A stretch of DNA of 64,000 nucleotides, from contig WSYJ01000060.1 in assembly GCA_020186115.1 (NCBI GenBank), positions 1,364,001 through 1,428,000 of the forward strand, written 5' to 3'. Position numbers and translations under genes: made by a program. Positions 39,466 to 49,219 of the stretch are shown here, piece by piece. The notes beneath the pieces were generated by a model. That model was not told where the DNA came from, did not search any database, and saw nothing but the letters and a program-made list of their open reading frames with translations. Position 1 is the first letter of the stretch, and the number at the start of each line of letters is the position of its first letter. Source of the stretch: Histomonas meleagridis. Taxonomy: Eukaryota > Parabasalia > Tritrichomonadida > Dientamoebidae.

Positions 39466-40812
39466 TTAAAAATCATTAAATTCTTCGTTCGTTGCTAACT
39501 GCGCCGCCAATTGAATCAAAGGAGGTATAAACTTTGTCTCACATGCCATTTCTATGAAAGGATGTTTCAACAATTCCTCTGCCGAAGGTCTTTGATCTGG
39601 GTCCACATTTAAACACTTATCTAGAAAATCCAAAAACTCCGGGGATCTTTGATCCTTTGCCGAAATCTCTGGTATACCGACTGACACTATCATATATAAA
39701 GCCTTCATAGGTGGCACATCGACATATGGAGGTTCACCTTCTGCCAATTCTCTACAAAGAATTCCTAACGACCATATATCTACCGCAAAACTATAAGGCA
39801 ATGACTTAATTAATTCAGGTGACATCCAATATGGTGTACCCACAACAGATTTCCTGAAATCGTTACTCGACGATAATTGAGCGGTATAACCGAAATCTGC
39901 TAAACGTACTTCACCTGTGGGTTTCAGGAGTACGTTATCTGTTTTGATGTCTCTATGGATCTTGTTTTGCTTATGCATGTAGTCTAATGCTTTAAGGACT
40001 TCTCGAGCAAAATACGCAATGTGTGGTTCTTGGCATTCACAATATGTGGCTACATTTGTCAATGAACCACCATCCATTAATTCCATAAGAATCCAAAGGG
40101 TGGATTTGACTCTGTAAGCAGCATAAAATGATACTATGTTTTCATGATGCATGGAGGCCATTAATCGAGTTTCTTCTAAGATGGCTTCTTCATTCGTTTC
40201 ATTAAGTTGCATCTCTTTGACCGCAATTGTCTCATCTAATTCGGGATGATATGCACTGTAGATAATACATGTGGAACCTTCATCAAGTTTCTCAATGTTT
40301 TTAAGAAATTTAAGAGGATTTGCTGGTTTGATGATTTGGCTAAGTGGTGGTAAATTATCATCTGATGTGGTGTTCATTTCGATTGGTGCAGGTTTTGTAC
40401 TCTCATTCATGAAATTAAGGATATCTAAAACTCCTTGTGGATTTTGTAGAACTTCATCTTTGGATAAATCACTCTTCTTAAGAATCTTTTCCCATTCTGG
40501 AGGAAGTCCAGAAAAGCCTGTTTCTGAGTTAAAATCGACATGAACTTCATGGATTAAATCATATGGTGCAGAAACTATTGGCTTTGGTTTGGCACCAGGA
40601 AGTGTTGGTTCAAGAGATGGATCTAAGTTTTTCTGAAATGAAGCTGCAGATGAAAGTGGAATGAATCCAATTAAACATCTTGGAACATTAACGTATTGCC
40701 CAGTTTGTGAATCGATCGTTATCTTGACTCCAGCACGGACGTCATATGGCCTGGAAACCTCGAGAGATGATGAAGATTGATCGCGAGATTCCGCCTTTTT
40801 CAAACGAAACAT
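39466..40812 (-). CDS. p21-activated kinase (PAK/STE20), possible tandem CRIB
   Basis: A 448-residue kinase (numbering from the ATG at 40812). CRIB/PBD with autoinhibitory part at about 80-137: SAPYDLIHEVHVDFNSETGF, then GLPPEW, then NPQGVLDILNF. A second CRIB-like segment sits before it: VRAGVKITIDSQTGQYVNVP (about 25-44). Kinase domain about 170-425: ATP lysine in IAVKEM, HRDIKTDNVLL, DFGYTAQL and VVGTPYWMSPEL, all PAK-specific. The open frame extends to ATG 40941, but the extra 43 residues are hydrophobic and unrelated, while TCACTT lies 9-14 bases upstream of the second ATG, so I chose 40812. PAKs act below Cdc42/Rac on the cytoskeleton. Confidence 0.9.
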   Translation of the reverse strand: MFRLKKAESRDQSSSSLEVSRPYDVRAGVKITIDSQTGQYVNVPRCLIGFIPLSSAASFQKNLDPSLEPTLPGAKPKPIVSAPYDLIHEVHVDFNSETGFSGLPPEWEKILKKSDLSKDEVLQNPQGVLDILNFMNESTKPAPIEMNTTSDDNLPPLSQIIKPANPLKFLKNIEKLDEGSTCIIYSAYHPELDETIAVKEMQLNETNEEAILEETRLMASMHHENIVSFYAAYRVKSTLWILMELMDGGSLTNVATYCECQEPHIAYFAREVLKALDYMHKQNKIHRDIKTDNVLLKPTGEVRLADFGYTAQLSSSNDFRKSVVGTPYWMSPELIKSLPYSFAVDIWSLGILCRELAEGEPPYVDVPPMKALYMIVSVGIPEISAKDQRSPEFLDFLDKCLNVDPDQRPSAEELLKHPFIEMACETKFIPPLIQLAAQLATNEEFNDF

Positions 40813-40820
40813 TTTGGGAA

Positions 40821-40826
40821 AAGTGA
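40821..40826 (-). promoter_or_regulatory. Initiator-like TCACTT of the PAK gene
   Basis: On the minus strand, TCACTT with its A 12 bases upstream of the ATG at 40812. It supports that ATG over the upstream one at 40941, since a transcript starting here would not contain the latter. Confidence 0.55.
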
Positions 40827-41387
40827 CACAAATTTTAAAATGGAGAAAAATATCCACTTTGTAAGGGAAGATTACAATATTTATTTGTTTTATGTATAAA
40901 TTTGTTCGAACATTATTCTTTAGGTTGAATTTATTTGCCATAATAAAGAAGAAAAATTTAATTTTTGAATAGAAGTGTGTAAGTTTATTTCACTAAAAAA
41001 AATTCGCTGCGAAGGTCCTTAACGTCCATTTCTCAGAAATTTCATGTTAATTCAAAAGTGTTCCGGCTTTTCATAGGTTACCTCAAAAAAACAGTCAAAA
41101 TGACGAAGAAACTGTACAAATTGAGAGGAACGCCACTTTTTACAAAATTTTGCGAGGTACCAGAATTCCGGATGATCACCGAAAATCCTCGAATTTTTTC
41201 TTAGCTTAATCCCTAAAATTTTAATCAAAATATACAAAGAATGACGAAGGTATTCATTATATATTTGATTTTAAACGGAAACAAGAAATTGTCAATTGAT
41301 GAAATATTATTTTTTGCTTTATATCTACAATTAAAATACATATTTACACTAACTTTAAAAAAACAAATTATATTCCAAACTCTATGT
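40827..41387. other. Intergenic region, nothing recognised
   Basis: About 560 bases upstream of the PAK gene and downstream of the USP gene (both minus strand). Two minus frames of 61-63 codons (41052-41416) look random. Sequence from 41030 to 41200 is slightly richer in G+C than usual spacer, but codes for nothing I recognise. Confidence 0.3.
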
Positions 41388-42422
41388 TTACATTTCGTAT
41401 TGAAGTAATAAAACATTTGTCTTTTGCTTTAGAACTGTCTCTAATTTTACAGCACTAACTTTCTTATCATTTGCGCAGATCCATCTTTCTGGGAACGGAG
41501 GTTTATCATTTTTATGAATGCGATAAGACATATAATGACCTGCATTATCAGATCCAGTAAATGTTACAACAGAAGTTAACTTATATTCGCTGTCTCTATT
41601 TTGTACCACTTCCGAAATTCCATTCAATGAAATCTTCAAAAAATTATCACTTTGACGTTCTGTGTATTCTCTTTGAATTGCAGAATATTCACTCATATTC
41701 AAACAAAGGGGAAATGAAAATGGTGCTAATGACGGTCTAAGTGATTCTGTGTATTGTCTCCTGTTAATAAAAAACAAAATAACTTTTGGAAGAAATAATA
41801 ATTTTCGAGACATAATACGATTGTTATATTCACCACATCTACTACAACGAGATCGAACTATAATACGACCAAAGTAGTTATTAAGTGCATTTGTTAAGGT
41901 CGAATGTTCAATATCAAGAATTACAAATGAAGTTTGATTAATGGAACGAGTCATAGAACCACATACAGGACATTCAACAGTTTCTTCGTAAATAAAATTT
42001 GATGGAAAAATTCTTTTTGTTGCAAATGCAGAAAATGAAACAGTTGTATATTGTTTGAAAAGTGATTCTAAAATATCTAAAAGATGAGTATAAAATTCAT
42101 GGAAATCTTGCTGTCTAGATATTGATGTTGATATTCCAATTTTTGAAAGTTCTTTTCTACATTTTGATGTTTGTAAAGCTGGTTTAATTTGAAATGGTTG
42201 TCTTAACTGATTTATTACAATTGAAAATTCTTCTAATACTGGATGTATATGTGCATTATTATTGAAAAAATTTGTCCAATGTGATGAAGAAGCAAATGTT
42301 TGTAACAATGAATTAAAATAACATAAATTTCCAGGATTACTTAAACCAGGAGGAATAAATGTAGAATATTGAGGATATAACAAATTTTGCTGATCTTGTG
42401 AATGAGAAAATATCGAAAACAT
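41388..42422 (-). CDS. Ubiquitin-specific protease (USP, peptidase C19)
   Basis: A 344-residue USP consisting of little more than the catalytic domain. The Cys box is GLSNPGNLCYFNSLLQ with nucleophile C34; QQDFHEF follows as the QQD motif; a structural zinc site is formed by CPVCG and CSRCG; the His box is DNAGHYMSYR with H296, and ERWICANDKKV carries the third catalytic residue (N318 or D319). L33 replaces the usual T in the GNTC motif. The whole triad is kept, so it should be an active cysteine deubiquitinase. The substrate cannot be told. Stop context is TAAA. Confidence 0.92.
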   Translation of the reverse strand: MFSIFSHSQDQQNLLYPQYSTFIPPGLSNPGNLCYFNSLLQTFASSSHWTNFFNNNAHIHPVLEEFSIVINQLRQPFQIKPALQTSKCRKELSKIGISTSISRQQDFHEFYTHLLDILESLFKQYTTVSFSAFATKRIFPSNFIYEETVECPVCGSMTRSINQTSFVILDIEHSTLTNALNNYFGRIIVRSRCSRCGEYNNRIMSRKLLFLPKVILFFINRRQYTESLRPSLAPFSFPLCLNMSEYSAIQREYTERQSDNFLKISLNGISEVVQNRDSEYKLTSVVTFTGSDNAGHYMSYRIHKNDKPPFPERWICANDKKVSAVKLETVLKQKTNVLLLQYEM

Positions 42423-42530
42423 TTGTTGATGAATATTTTGACAAATGCTGTTAATTTTTTCAATCAGATTGGCTGCTAAACCCCTATCGTCTTTTTTCTT
42501 TTTTTTTTGTAACGAACAAAGATAGTTAAT

Positions 42531-42536
42531 TCACTT
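42531..42536 (+). promoter_or_regulatory. Initiator-like TCACTT of the TOR-like gene
   Basis: TCA-Y-T-W match, its A 26 bases upstream of the ATG at 42559, in the 136-base spacer between the divergent USP and TOR-like genes. The T tract at 42490-42508 precedes it. Confidence 0.55.
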
Positions 42537-42558
42537 AATTATCTTGATATCAAAATAA

Positions 42559-45500
42559 ATGAACAACGATCCTATCTACAAGGCACTTTCTGGTCTTGTT
42601 GATTCAGCCCTTGGCTCAGAACAATCATTAAAAGATTATGATTTTGATTTTTATGTTGATGATCTAAGATATCAAATCATTGAACATTTTAATTACCATA
42701 AATTAGATGAAGTGCCAGAATTCTTAGATAAAATGGTTTTTTATGCAAAACAATTTGGTGTTGTAGATGACAAAAGAAAAAGATATGCAGCATCAGTTGT
42801 AGCAGCAACAATCATAACTTTATTTCCATTTGATGATTTAATTCCACAACTTGAACCAATTATAGAAAAACTTTTAAGGCCTGGATTTAAACGTTTAGTT
42901 ATAATAGGTGCAATGGTCGTTGGTAAAATTGGATTAGTTAATGGTCCAAATCGAGATCATTTTGTCCATGTTTTAATAGAGAAATATTCCAAAATGCTTG
43001 AGTCGCATGGTAAAAAAGAAAGTTTATTTGTAGCTGCTGTAGTATTAAAACAATTAGCAAATTCAGCACCTGAACATATTTTTATATATCCTGATTTTGC
43101 TGATACAATTCTAATAGGAATTCATTATGGTGATACTAATGTCCGAGATTTATGTATAGAAATTGTTGACATATTATTTCATTCTAAATCAGCATCAGTT
43201 GGAATGTTTTTCTTAACGGATTTTTTGGACACGTTAAGACGAGAGACCGTTAAGAAGATTTCAAACGGTCCCCCTGATGAAATAGTCGCACATTTAAAAT
43301 TATTACAAATATTATTTAAACAAAAACCACCTGTATCTGAACAATTTGCAGGAGAGAAGATTTATCCTATTTGTATTGAAAATCTTACTTCATCACATTT
43401 TGAAGTTATGTATCATTCAATTAAAATTATCTTATATTTAAATAATATGAAAATAATTAAAACGGATAACATTCAAATTAAAATAATATTTAATCAATTA
43501 TTACAATGGTCAGCAAAACGAATTCAAAATGTCGAAAGTTTATATGTATTATCAATTAGTTCATATCCAGAATATATAACAAATGAATTTGATCAAATCA
43601 TTGATCAAATCTCAATAATGATGAAGACTATACCTAAGAACAATGGCTTACCATTAATATTTAGTATTATTATAGCAATCATTAAAATTATTCAAGACAT
43701 TCCAAAACTTAATCAATTATTTAAATTAATTGATGAAATAATGAGAGAATCAATAGCTCCGACACCAATACATATTTTAATACAAGCATTAAATGAAACT
43801 AAACCTGATTGGAACTCAACCTTACGACGCTATAAACAAATTTTAATACGAATGATACATGAATTATTAAGTGAACCATTTCAACGTTGGGAAGCAGTTG
43901 TTATATCATTTAATGCTTTAGATCAAATTCATATGATATCATATCCTGATGCAGTTATGTTTCATTCATTGATTATGAATTTCATTGATTCTTCTGATTG
44001 GCAAATTCGAGAACGAGTTGCATATAGTGCAATCCATATCTTTCAAGATTACATTGATAAAATGCCATTAGAGTCAATCAAAAGACTTGTCGATTTAGCA
44101 GTAGATGATCCTGTTCGATCAGTACGAAAGAAGACATTATTTTCATTTACACCTGAAGTTTATATCTTTTTAGCACAACCTGAAATCATATTAAAGTTTT
44201 CAAGTTTAATTCAAGATGAATCTTATATGATACGAAAACAAACAATTGAAATTTTAGGACATTTAGTACCAACTACAAGTGCATCTATTTTACGTGAATT
44301 ATTACTTACAACACTTCGACAATTACCAGATAAATATAACCCGATTATACCATCAAGGATTACTGATAATTTCCCACATTTAATTTGGGCTTCAAGGAAT
44401 TTCATACATTTATATGCTAAAGCTATTTATAATCGATTTATAAAGATGCTTAATGAACGATTTAATAATCAAAGTTATAATGATCGATCATTAATCTATA
44501 TGAACTCCGCACAATTAATTGAAATTGATGGTTCGATAATTAAAGCATTAGCACGAGTTAATGAGTTATGTCCACAACAAGCACCATCAGTACCAATTAT
44601 TCATGTTTTATCTAATATTTTAATGCAACCAGTACATCCATGGACTAAAGTTCATGCGTTAAAAGCATTAAAGAATATATGTCAAGGAGGTGAAGAAGTT
44701 GCATATATCATGAAGAATTATCCACGATTAGTACAATGTTTATTAAAACTAATTCGTGAAAATTCATCATTAAAGATTGTTACGAAAAGTTTAAAAATCC
44801 TTGGAACTATAGGACTTTCTAGTAATTTACCGACAGCTTTATCTAAGCGTAAAGATGTATTTACATTTCGATCATTCTTTACAAGTCTTATCCAATTTAA
44901 GCGGTATATCTTACGCTTATTATTTGATTATTTATTTAATCAATTTAAAAAACCTATGATTGATACTAAGAAAGAAGTTATTGCGAAAGTTATCACTGAT
45001 TTATTTGTAGCTGATCCAGATTCGATAGCACAATATGTAGCACATTTCTTTAATGTATTTTTACCTTCTTTTTCTACAGTATCAGTTAAAACATTAAAAA
45101 TATTTTTACATTGTTTAACTACTGTTATTAAATTATCAAGTCGTTTAATAGTACCATATGTTACTACTGTATTTCAAGCTATTGAAAGTTTATGGAGACA
45201 ACAATATACTATTGAAGCTTCACGTGTAATTCGTGCATTAATTGAAGCAGCTTATGGGCAATGTGATTCAATGTTACATTTAGTAGTACCGATATGTTTT
45301 CATTTAATTAAATTTAAAAGTCAAAATAGTGCAATTGAATTATTTAAATTATTACGTGTAACAGCTGATTATACACCATCATATTTAAGTATTATTATTC
45401 AAGGAATATCAGATATAGCAGGAGAACCTGAAACACCAGATAATATATTAGGATTATGTTTAAAGACACTTAAATTTATTGTAAAACATTGTGATTGTGT

Positions 45501-48500
45501 AGAATATTTACCAACAATAAAACGTTGTGTTGTTAAATTAAAAAATAATAGTGGAGTTAAATATAAAGAAGCTGCTATTTCATTATTAGATGCAATATCT
45601 GAACGTAAAAATGAAGATGATGATTTCGAAGATGATGATTTCGAACCAAGACCTGCACCACCAGATGTAACTGATTCAGATCCATCGATATTATTTGATT
45701 ATTTAAAGTTACCACGTGAAAGAGATGACGTAACATTAAATCGTTGGTATAATGAATTAGAAAACAAATTAATTGAAATTGTACCTTCACCTGTAATTAG
45801 AGCTTTATTACCATTAAAAACATTTCATGGATTAACGCCCAAATTCACATTTAAATTTGCGTTTATATTAAATTGGTTAAATAGTACAAGTTTAATTAAG
45901 GCGAAATATGCAGATTTCTTAAATTTAATATTTAAATGTAAAGAATTACCTAATTATGTTGCAAATCAATTTATAGATTTAGTAGAGTTTTCAATATTAA
46001 GTGAAATAGATTTAAGACTTAACATTGAAACATTAATGTCATTTTGTGAGAAACGTAAATATTATGCTAAAGCATTATTAATTATAGAGAATTCAGATCC
46101 AATATTTCCTATCCAAAAAATTGTCGGATTAAATATTGCTATGGGACGTACATTAGAAGCATCTTCTTTAGCTACTATTAATAACATTAGTATGAATTAT
46201 AAACTTTGGATGAACTTAGAGAATTGGGAAGTTGCATTATCCGAAATAATGAAAACAGTTGATCCTTCACGTTATATATATCATCAAGTAGTATGTATGG
46301 CAGCATTAGAAGATTGGGATGGAATCTTAGAAAAGAAAAACAATTTTTATGAACTAGGATATATTGATCAAGTACAAATAGCTCGATATTTCATGACTGC
46401 TGAGATGTGGAATGGGAATAAAGAATCAGCATTAGAGTTCATGAATTCGACAAATGGTTTTAGTGTAGATGATCAAATAATGAGAGCTATAGTATTACTT
46501 AAAATGAAAGATATAGAAAAGGCTCATCATGCAATACATATTGGTTGGCGTTATTTAGCATCTCATGTAAGTTCTATAGAGAAACATAATAAGAACTTAA
46601 TCGAAAAAGAATTATTCCAAGCTCAACAATTATTAGAGTTAAGTGAAGTTATGTTTTGCTTACGAAAACCAGAACAAACAGAATTCATGGATAGAGCTTG
46701 GGTAGCACGCTTAAGAAATATCGAGAATGAACCAAACAAACAAAAAGAATTATTCAAAATTAGAGCACTTGTACCTAACTTAAGACATTTCGATGTACAT
46801 ATGTTAAATATTATATCATATTATATATGGTTAGGTCAAAGATCAGTAGCACAACGTTTATGTGATATATTCTTCCCACAAGATTCAGATCATGCAAAAT
46901 ATGTACAATGTGAATTAATCGGAAAAGAAGAAAAAATCGATGAAATGTTACAATTAGCAGAGAAAACACAATCGAAAGAATTAGCAAGTCGATTACATGA
47001 ACTTGTCGGTAATATTAAACTTAAGCGCTTTAATTCGATTGAAGATTTACAAGATGTAGCTAATCAATTCATGTTAGCAGATAAATCACATACGAAGATT
47101 GCAAATGTTAATATATTATTAGCCCTTGCTACTAATGATCCTAAATATGCAAAGTTAGCAGTACAATCATTAGCTAAATGTATTAAAACGAAGCCAATTA
47201 AATGTAATATATTTGCACATAAATTATTAGGGATTACTATTAGTTTCTCAAATGATAATGAAGTATTTAATGAACTTTTAAATGCGATTAATTTATTACC
47301 AAATAATATATTGCCTTTAATTATGGTTAGTTCATTCCAATTATTATTAAATAATTCTACAAATGTACAAAAAATAGCATTTAAGATATGTTTGAACTTG
47401 ATTTCGAATTATCCACAATATTCAGGTTTCCATTTATTAGTAATGGAAAAGTTAAATCCAAACATAGAATCACTCGAAATTTTATATGATCATTTACAAA
47501 TGGATTCGCCAATTATATTCTCACAAGTTTCATTAATACATAATCAATTAATAAAGATATCAAATCCTTTCAATAAGAAATTCACAGAACAAATTAATGA
47601 AGCGAAAAAACAATTCATAAATGGAAATAATAAAGAAGCATATCAAATATTATATCAATTAATGTTATCATTCGCTTCACAACCAAGTTCGAATTTGGAT
47701 AAACAACTTAAAGATATTTGTAAGCCAATATATAAAAAGATTTGGAAGAAAATAGAAGAACATAATGGAAACTTAAATGACTCCGACTTTTATGCTTTAG
47801 CTTCGTTAGTGTCGGAAATTAATAAGAGATATGAATCAATGCATATAATTCGATTGTCATCAATATCGGAACATTTGGAAAGGAAATCAAAATGGTCTTT
47901 GAACATTTTGGGAAGACAATCATTATATAACGATGGAATTAGAATCCAAAAATTCTTCCATTGTATTGGTAATTCAAGTGATAATTTACATATAACTATA
48001 ATAGGTAATGATGGGAAGCGTTATAACTTCCAATTAATGGATTTGATCAATTTGAATATTAAACCTTTGGTCATTCATCAATTCGTAAATTTGCTAAGTA
48101 CGATATTGGTGGATATTCATAGGGTAATACAAGGGTCGATAATCCAATTAACAAATTCATTATATTTATATGAAATTCCAAAAAATCAAATTTCTATGTA
48201 CGAAATGATTACCGTTTACCAACAAAGCAAACAAATTATCCCAGAAGCAGAACAAATAGCTCTTAGAGGAATAGCAAAGGATTCTTATCAGAACTTAACT
48301 TTGACAGATAAAATCCACGCATTGAAAAAGTTGAGGCAGAGCACGTTATTCGATTCAAACGAATTATATCGCGCACTTTTGGTTACATCAAAGGATGCCG
48401 ATTCTTGGGCTCATAGAATGTCCGAATTTTCATTTTCGTTGGGCGCTTTATCTGCTATTTCTTATATCATTGGTACTGTGGATAGTTCTCCTCAACAAAT

Positions 48501-48948
48501 TTTAATTAGTAAGACAAAAGGTTCAGTTACATTTATGAAATTTTCAGGTATATATGAAAAACAAGCTGTACCTTTTAGATTAACTCCTATGATTGAAAAC
48601 GCTCTTGGTAGATATGGTGTGCAAGGTCCATTTTCGAAAAGTTTTGTGATGGTAATGCGCGCAATACGTAAATCACTTTTACCATTCGCGCCTTTGTTAC
48701 AATTAACTTACGGAGATCCTCCTTTTGATAAGCCAATGATGCCAAAGAATTTCTTGAAAACTATTGGAATTAATGAGAAAAATTATATTGGCGACGAAAA
48801 GGAACAAAAACATTTGGACGAACTGTACGAAAGAATGGAAGGTCTGAAGGGCAAAACTTTCGAACAGGAATTGGAAATATTAATTGAAAAGGCAAAAGAT
48901 ATTAAAAACATTGTGATGATGCCTGCGAAATGGTGTCCGTGGTGGTGA
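42559..48948 (+). CDS. TOR-like PIKK-family protein with degenerate kinase domain
   Basis: A 2129-residue member of the PIKK family. HEAT repeats fill about 1-1050 (for example SSDWQIRERVAYSAIHIF near 480). A FAT-like helical region runs about 1130-1660, and an FRB-like four-helix region about 1670-1740 (FTEQINEAKKQF). The kinase-like domain (about 1800-2060) keeps TOR framework motifs, such as VPFRLTPMIENALGRYGVQG, but lacks catalytic ones: GDRHPSN is GTVDSSPQQ (1972-1980) and DFG is KFSG (1994-1997), and the E-D-L-R-Q-D stretch is absent. The C-terminus ends in a TOR-type FATC, AKWCPWW. So it looks like a TOR paralogue that has become a pseudokinase. It may act as a scaffold; that is inference. 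A second, intact TOR is expected elsewhere in the genome. Confidence 0.85.
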   Translation: MNNDPIYKALSGLVDSALGSEQSLKDYDFDFYVDDLRYQIIEHFNYHKLDEVPEFLDKMVFYAKQFGVVDDKRKRYAASVVAATIITLFPFDDLIPQLEPIIEKLLRPGFKRLVIIGAMVVGKIGLVNGPNRDHFVHVLIEKYSKMLESHGKKESLFVAAVVLKQLANSAPEHIFIYPDFADTILIGIHYGDTNVRDLCIEIVDILFHSKSASVGMFFLTDFLDTLRRETVKKISNGPPDEIVAHLKLLQILFKQKPPVSEQFAGEKIYPICIENLTSSHFEVMYHSIKIILYLNNMKIIKTDNIQIKIIFNQLLQWSAKRIQNVESLYVLSISSYPEYITNEFDQIIDQISIMMKTIPKNNGLPLIFSIIIAIIKIIQDIPKLNQLFKLIDEIMRESIAPTPIHILIQALNETKPDWNSTLRRYKQILIRMIHELLSEPFQRWEAVVISFNALDQIHMISYPDAVMFHSLIMNFIDSSDWQIRERVAYSAIHIFQDYIDKMPLESIKRLVDLAVDDPVRSVRKKTLFSFTPEVYIFLAQPEIILKFSSLIQDESYMIRKQTIEILGHLVPTTSASILRELLLTTLRQLPDKYNPIIPSRITDNFPHLIWASRNFIHLYAKAIYNRFIKMLNERFNNQSYNDRSLIYMNSAQLIEIDGSIIKALARVNELCPQQAPSVPIIHVLSNILMQPVHPWTKVHALKALKNICQGGEEVAYIMKNYPRLVQCLLKLIRENSSLKIVTKSLKILGTIGLSSNLPTALSKRKDVFTFRSFFTSLIQFKRYILRLLFDYLFNQFKKPMIDTKKEVIAKVITDLFVADPDSIAQYVAHFFNVFLPSFSTVSVKTLKIFLHCLTTVIKLSSRLIVPYVTTVFQAIESLWRQQYTIEASRVIRALIEAAYGQCDSMLHLVVPICFHLIKFKSQNSAIELFKLLRVTADYTPSYLSIIIQGISDIAGEPETPDNILGLCLKTLKFIVKHCDCVEYLPTIKRCVVKLKNNSGVKYKEAAISLLDAISERKNEDDDFEDDDFEPRPAPPDVTDSDPSILFDYLKLPRERDDVTLNRWYNELENKLIEIVPSPVIRALLPLKTFHGLTPKFTFKFAFILNWLNSTSLIKAKYADFLNLIFKCKELPNYVANQFIDLVEFSILSEIDLRLNIETLMSFCEKRKYYAKALLIIENSDPIFPIQKIVGLNIAMGRTLEASSLATINNISMNYKLWMNLENWEVALSEIMKTVDPSRYIYHQVVCMAALEDWDGILEKKNNFYELGYIDQVQIARYFMTAEMWNGNKESALEFMNSTNGFSVDDQIMRAIVLLKMKDIEKAHHAIHIGWRYLASHVSSIEKHNKNLIEKELFQAQQLLELSEVMFCLRKPEQTEFMDRAWVARLRNIENEPNKQKELFKIRALVPNLRHFDVHMLNIISYYIWLGQRSVAQRLCDIFFPQDSDHAKYVQCELIGKEEKIDEMLQLAEKTQSKELASRLHELVGNIKLKRFNSIEDLQDVANQFMLADKSHTKIANVNILLALATNDPKYAKLAVQSLAKCIKTKPIKCNIFAHKLLGITISFSNDNEVFNELLNAINLLPNNILPLIMVSSFQLLLNNSTNVQKIAFKICLNLISNYPQYSGFHLLVMEKLNPNIESLEILYDHLQMDSPIIFSQVSLIHNQLIKISNPFNKKFTEQINEAKKQFINGNNKEAYQILYQLMLSFASQPSSNLDKQLKDICKPIYKKIWKKIEEHNGNLNDSDFYALASLVSEINKRYESMHIIRLSSISEHLERKSKWSLNILGRQSLYNDGIRIQKFFHCIGNSSDNLHITIIGNDGKRYNFQLMDLINLNIKPLVIHQFVNLLSTILVDIHRVIQGSIIQLTNSLYLYEIPKNQISMYEMITVYQQSKQIIPEAEQIALRGIAKDSYQNLTLTDKIHALKKLRQSTLFDSNELYRALLVTSKDADSWAHRMSEFSFSLGALSAISYIIGTVDSSPQQILISKTKGSVTFMKFSGIYEKQAVPFRLTPMIENALGRYGVQGPFSKSFVMVMRAIRKSLLPFAPLLQLTYGDPPFDKPMMPKNFLKTIGINEKNYIGDEKEQKHLDELYERMEGLKGKTFEQELEILIEKAKDIKNIVMMPAKWCPWW

Positions 48949-49219
48949 CGTCATTAGGAAATGTCTTTTTGTTTGAGAAGTTTCTAAATTTTAACTTTAT
49001 ATGAATATATTAATTTTTAATTTTCAATTTTTTGAAAGTTATTAAATACTTCAAAGTTAATCATATTGAGTTTCATAATGTATTTGTTGATTCCATTTTA
49101 AAAAAGTTGATTTCGCATTTTTTTTCAGGTTTGGTTTACAAAAAATAGAAAAATTTTATTTTTGATTTTCCAAAGATAAATATCAATAATACACAATTTA
49201 TACAATTTTATGTTCTAGC

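Noticed and set aside
40813-40941. 43-residue N-terminal extension of the PAK kinase
   Set aside because: Hydrophobic and unlike PAKs; an initiator-like site lies downstream of the first ATG, favouring the start at 40812.
42559-48948. Calling this gene active TOR kinase
   Set aside because: The catalytic loop and DFG positions are altered (GTVDSSPQQ, KFSG), so an active kinase is not supported.
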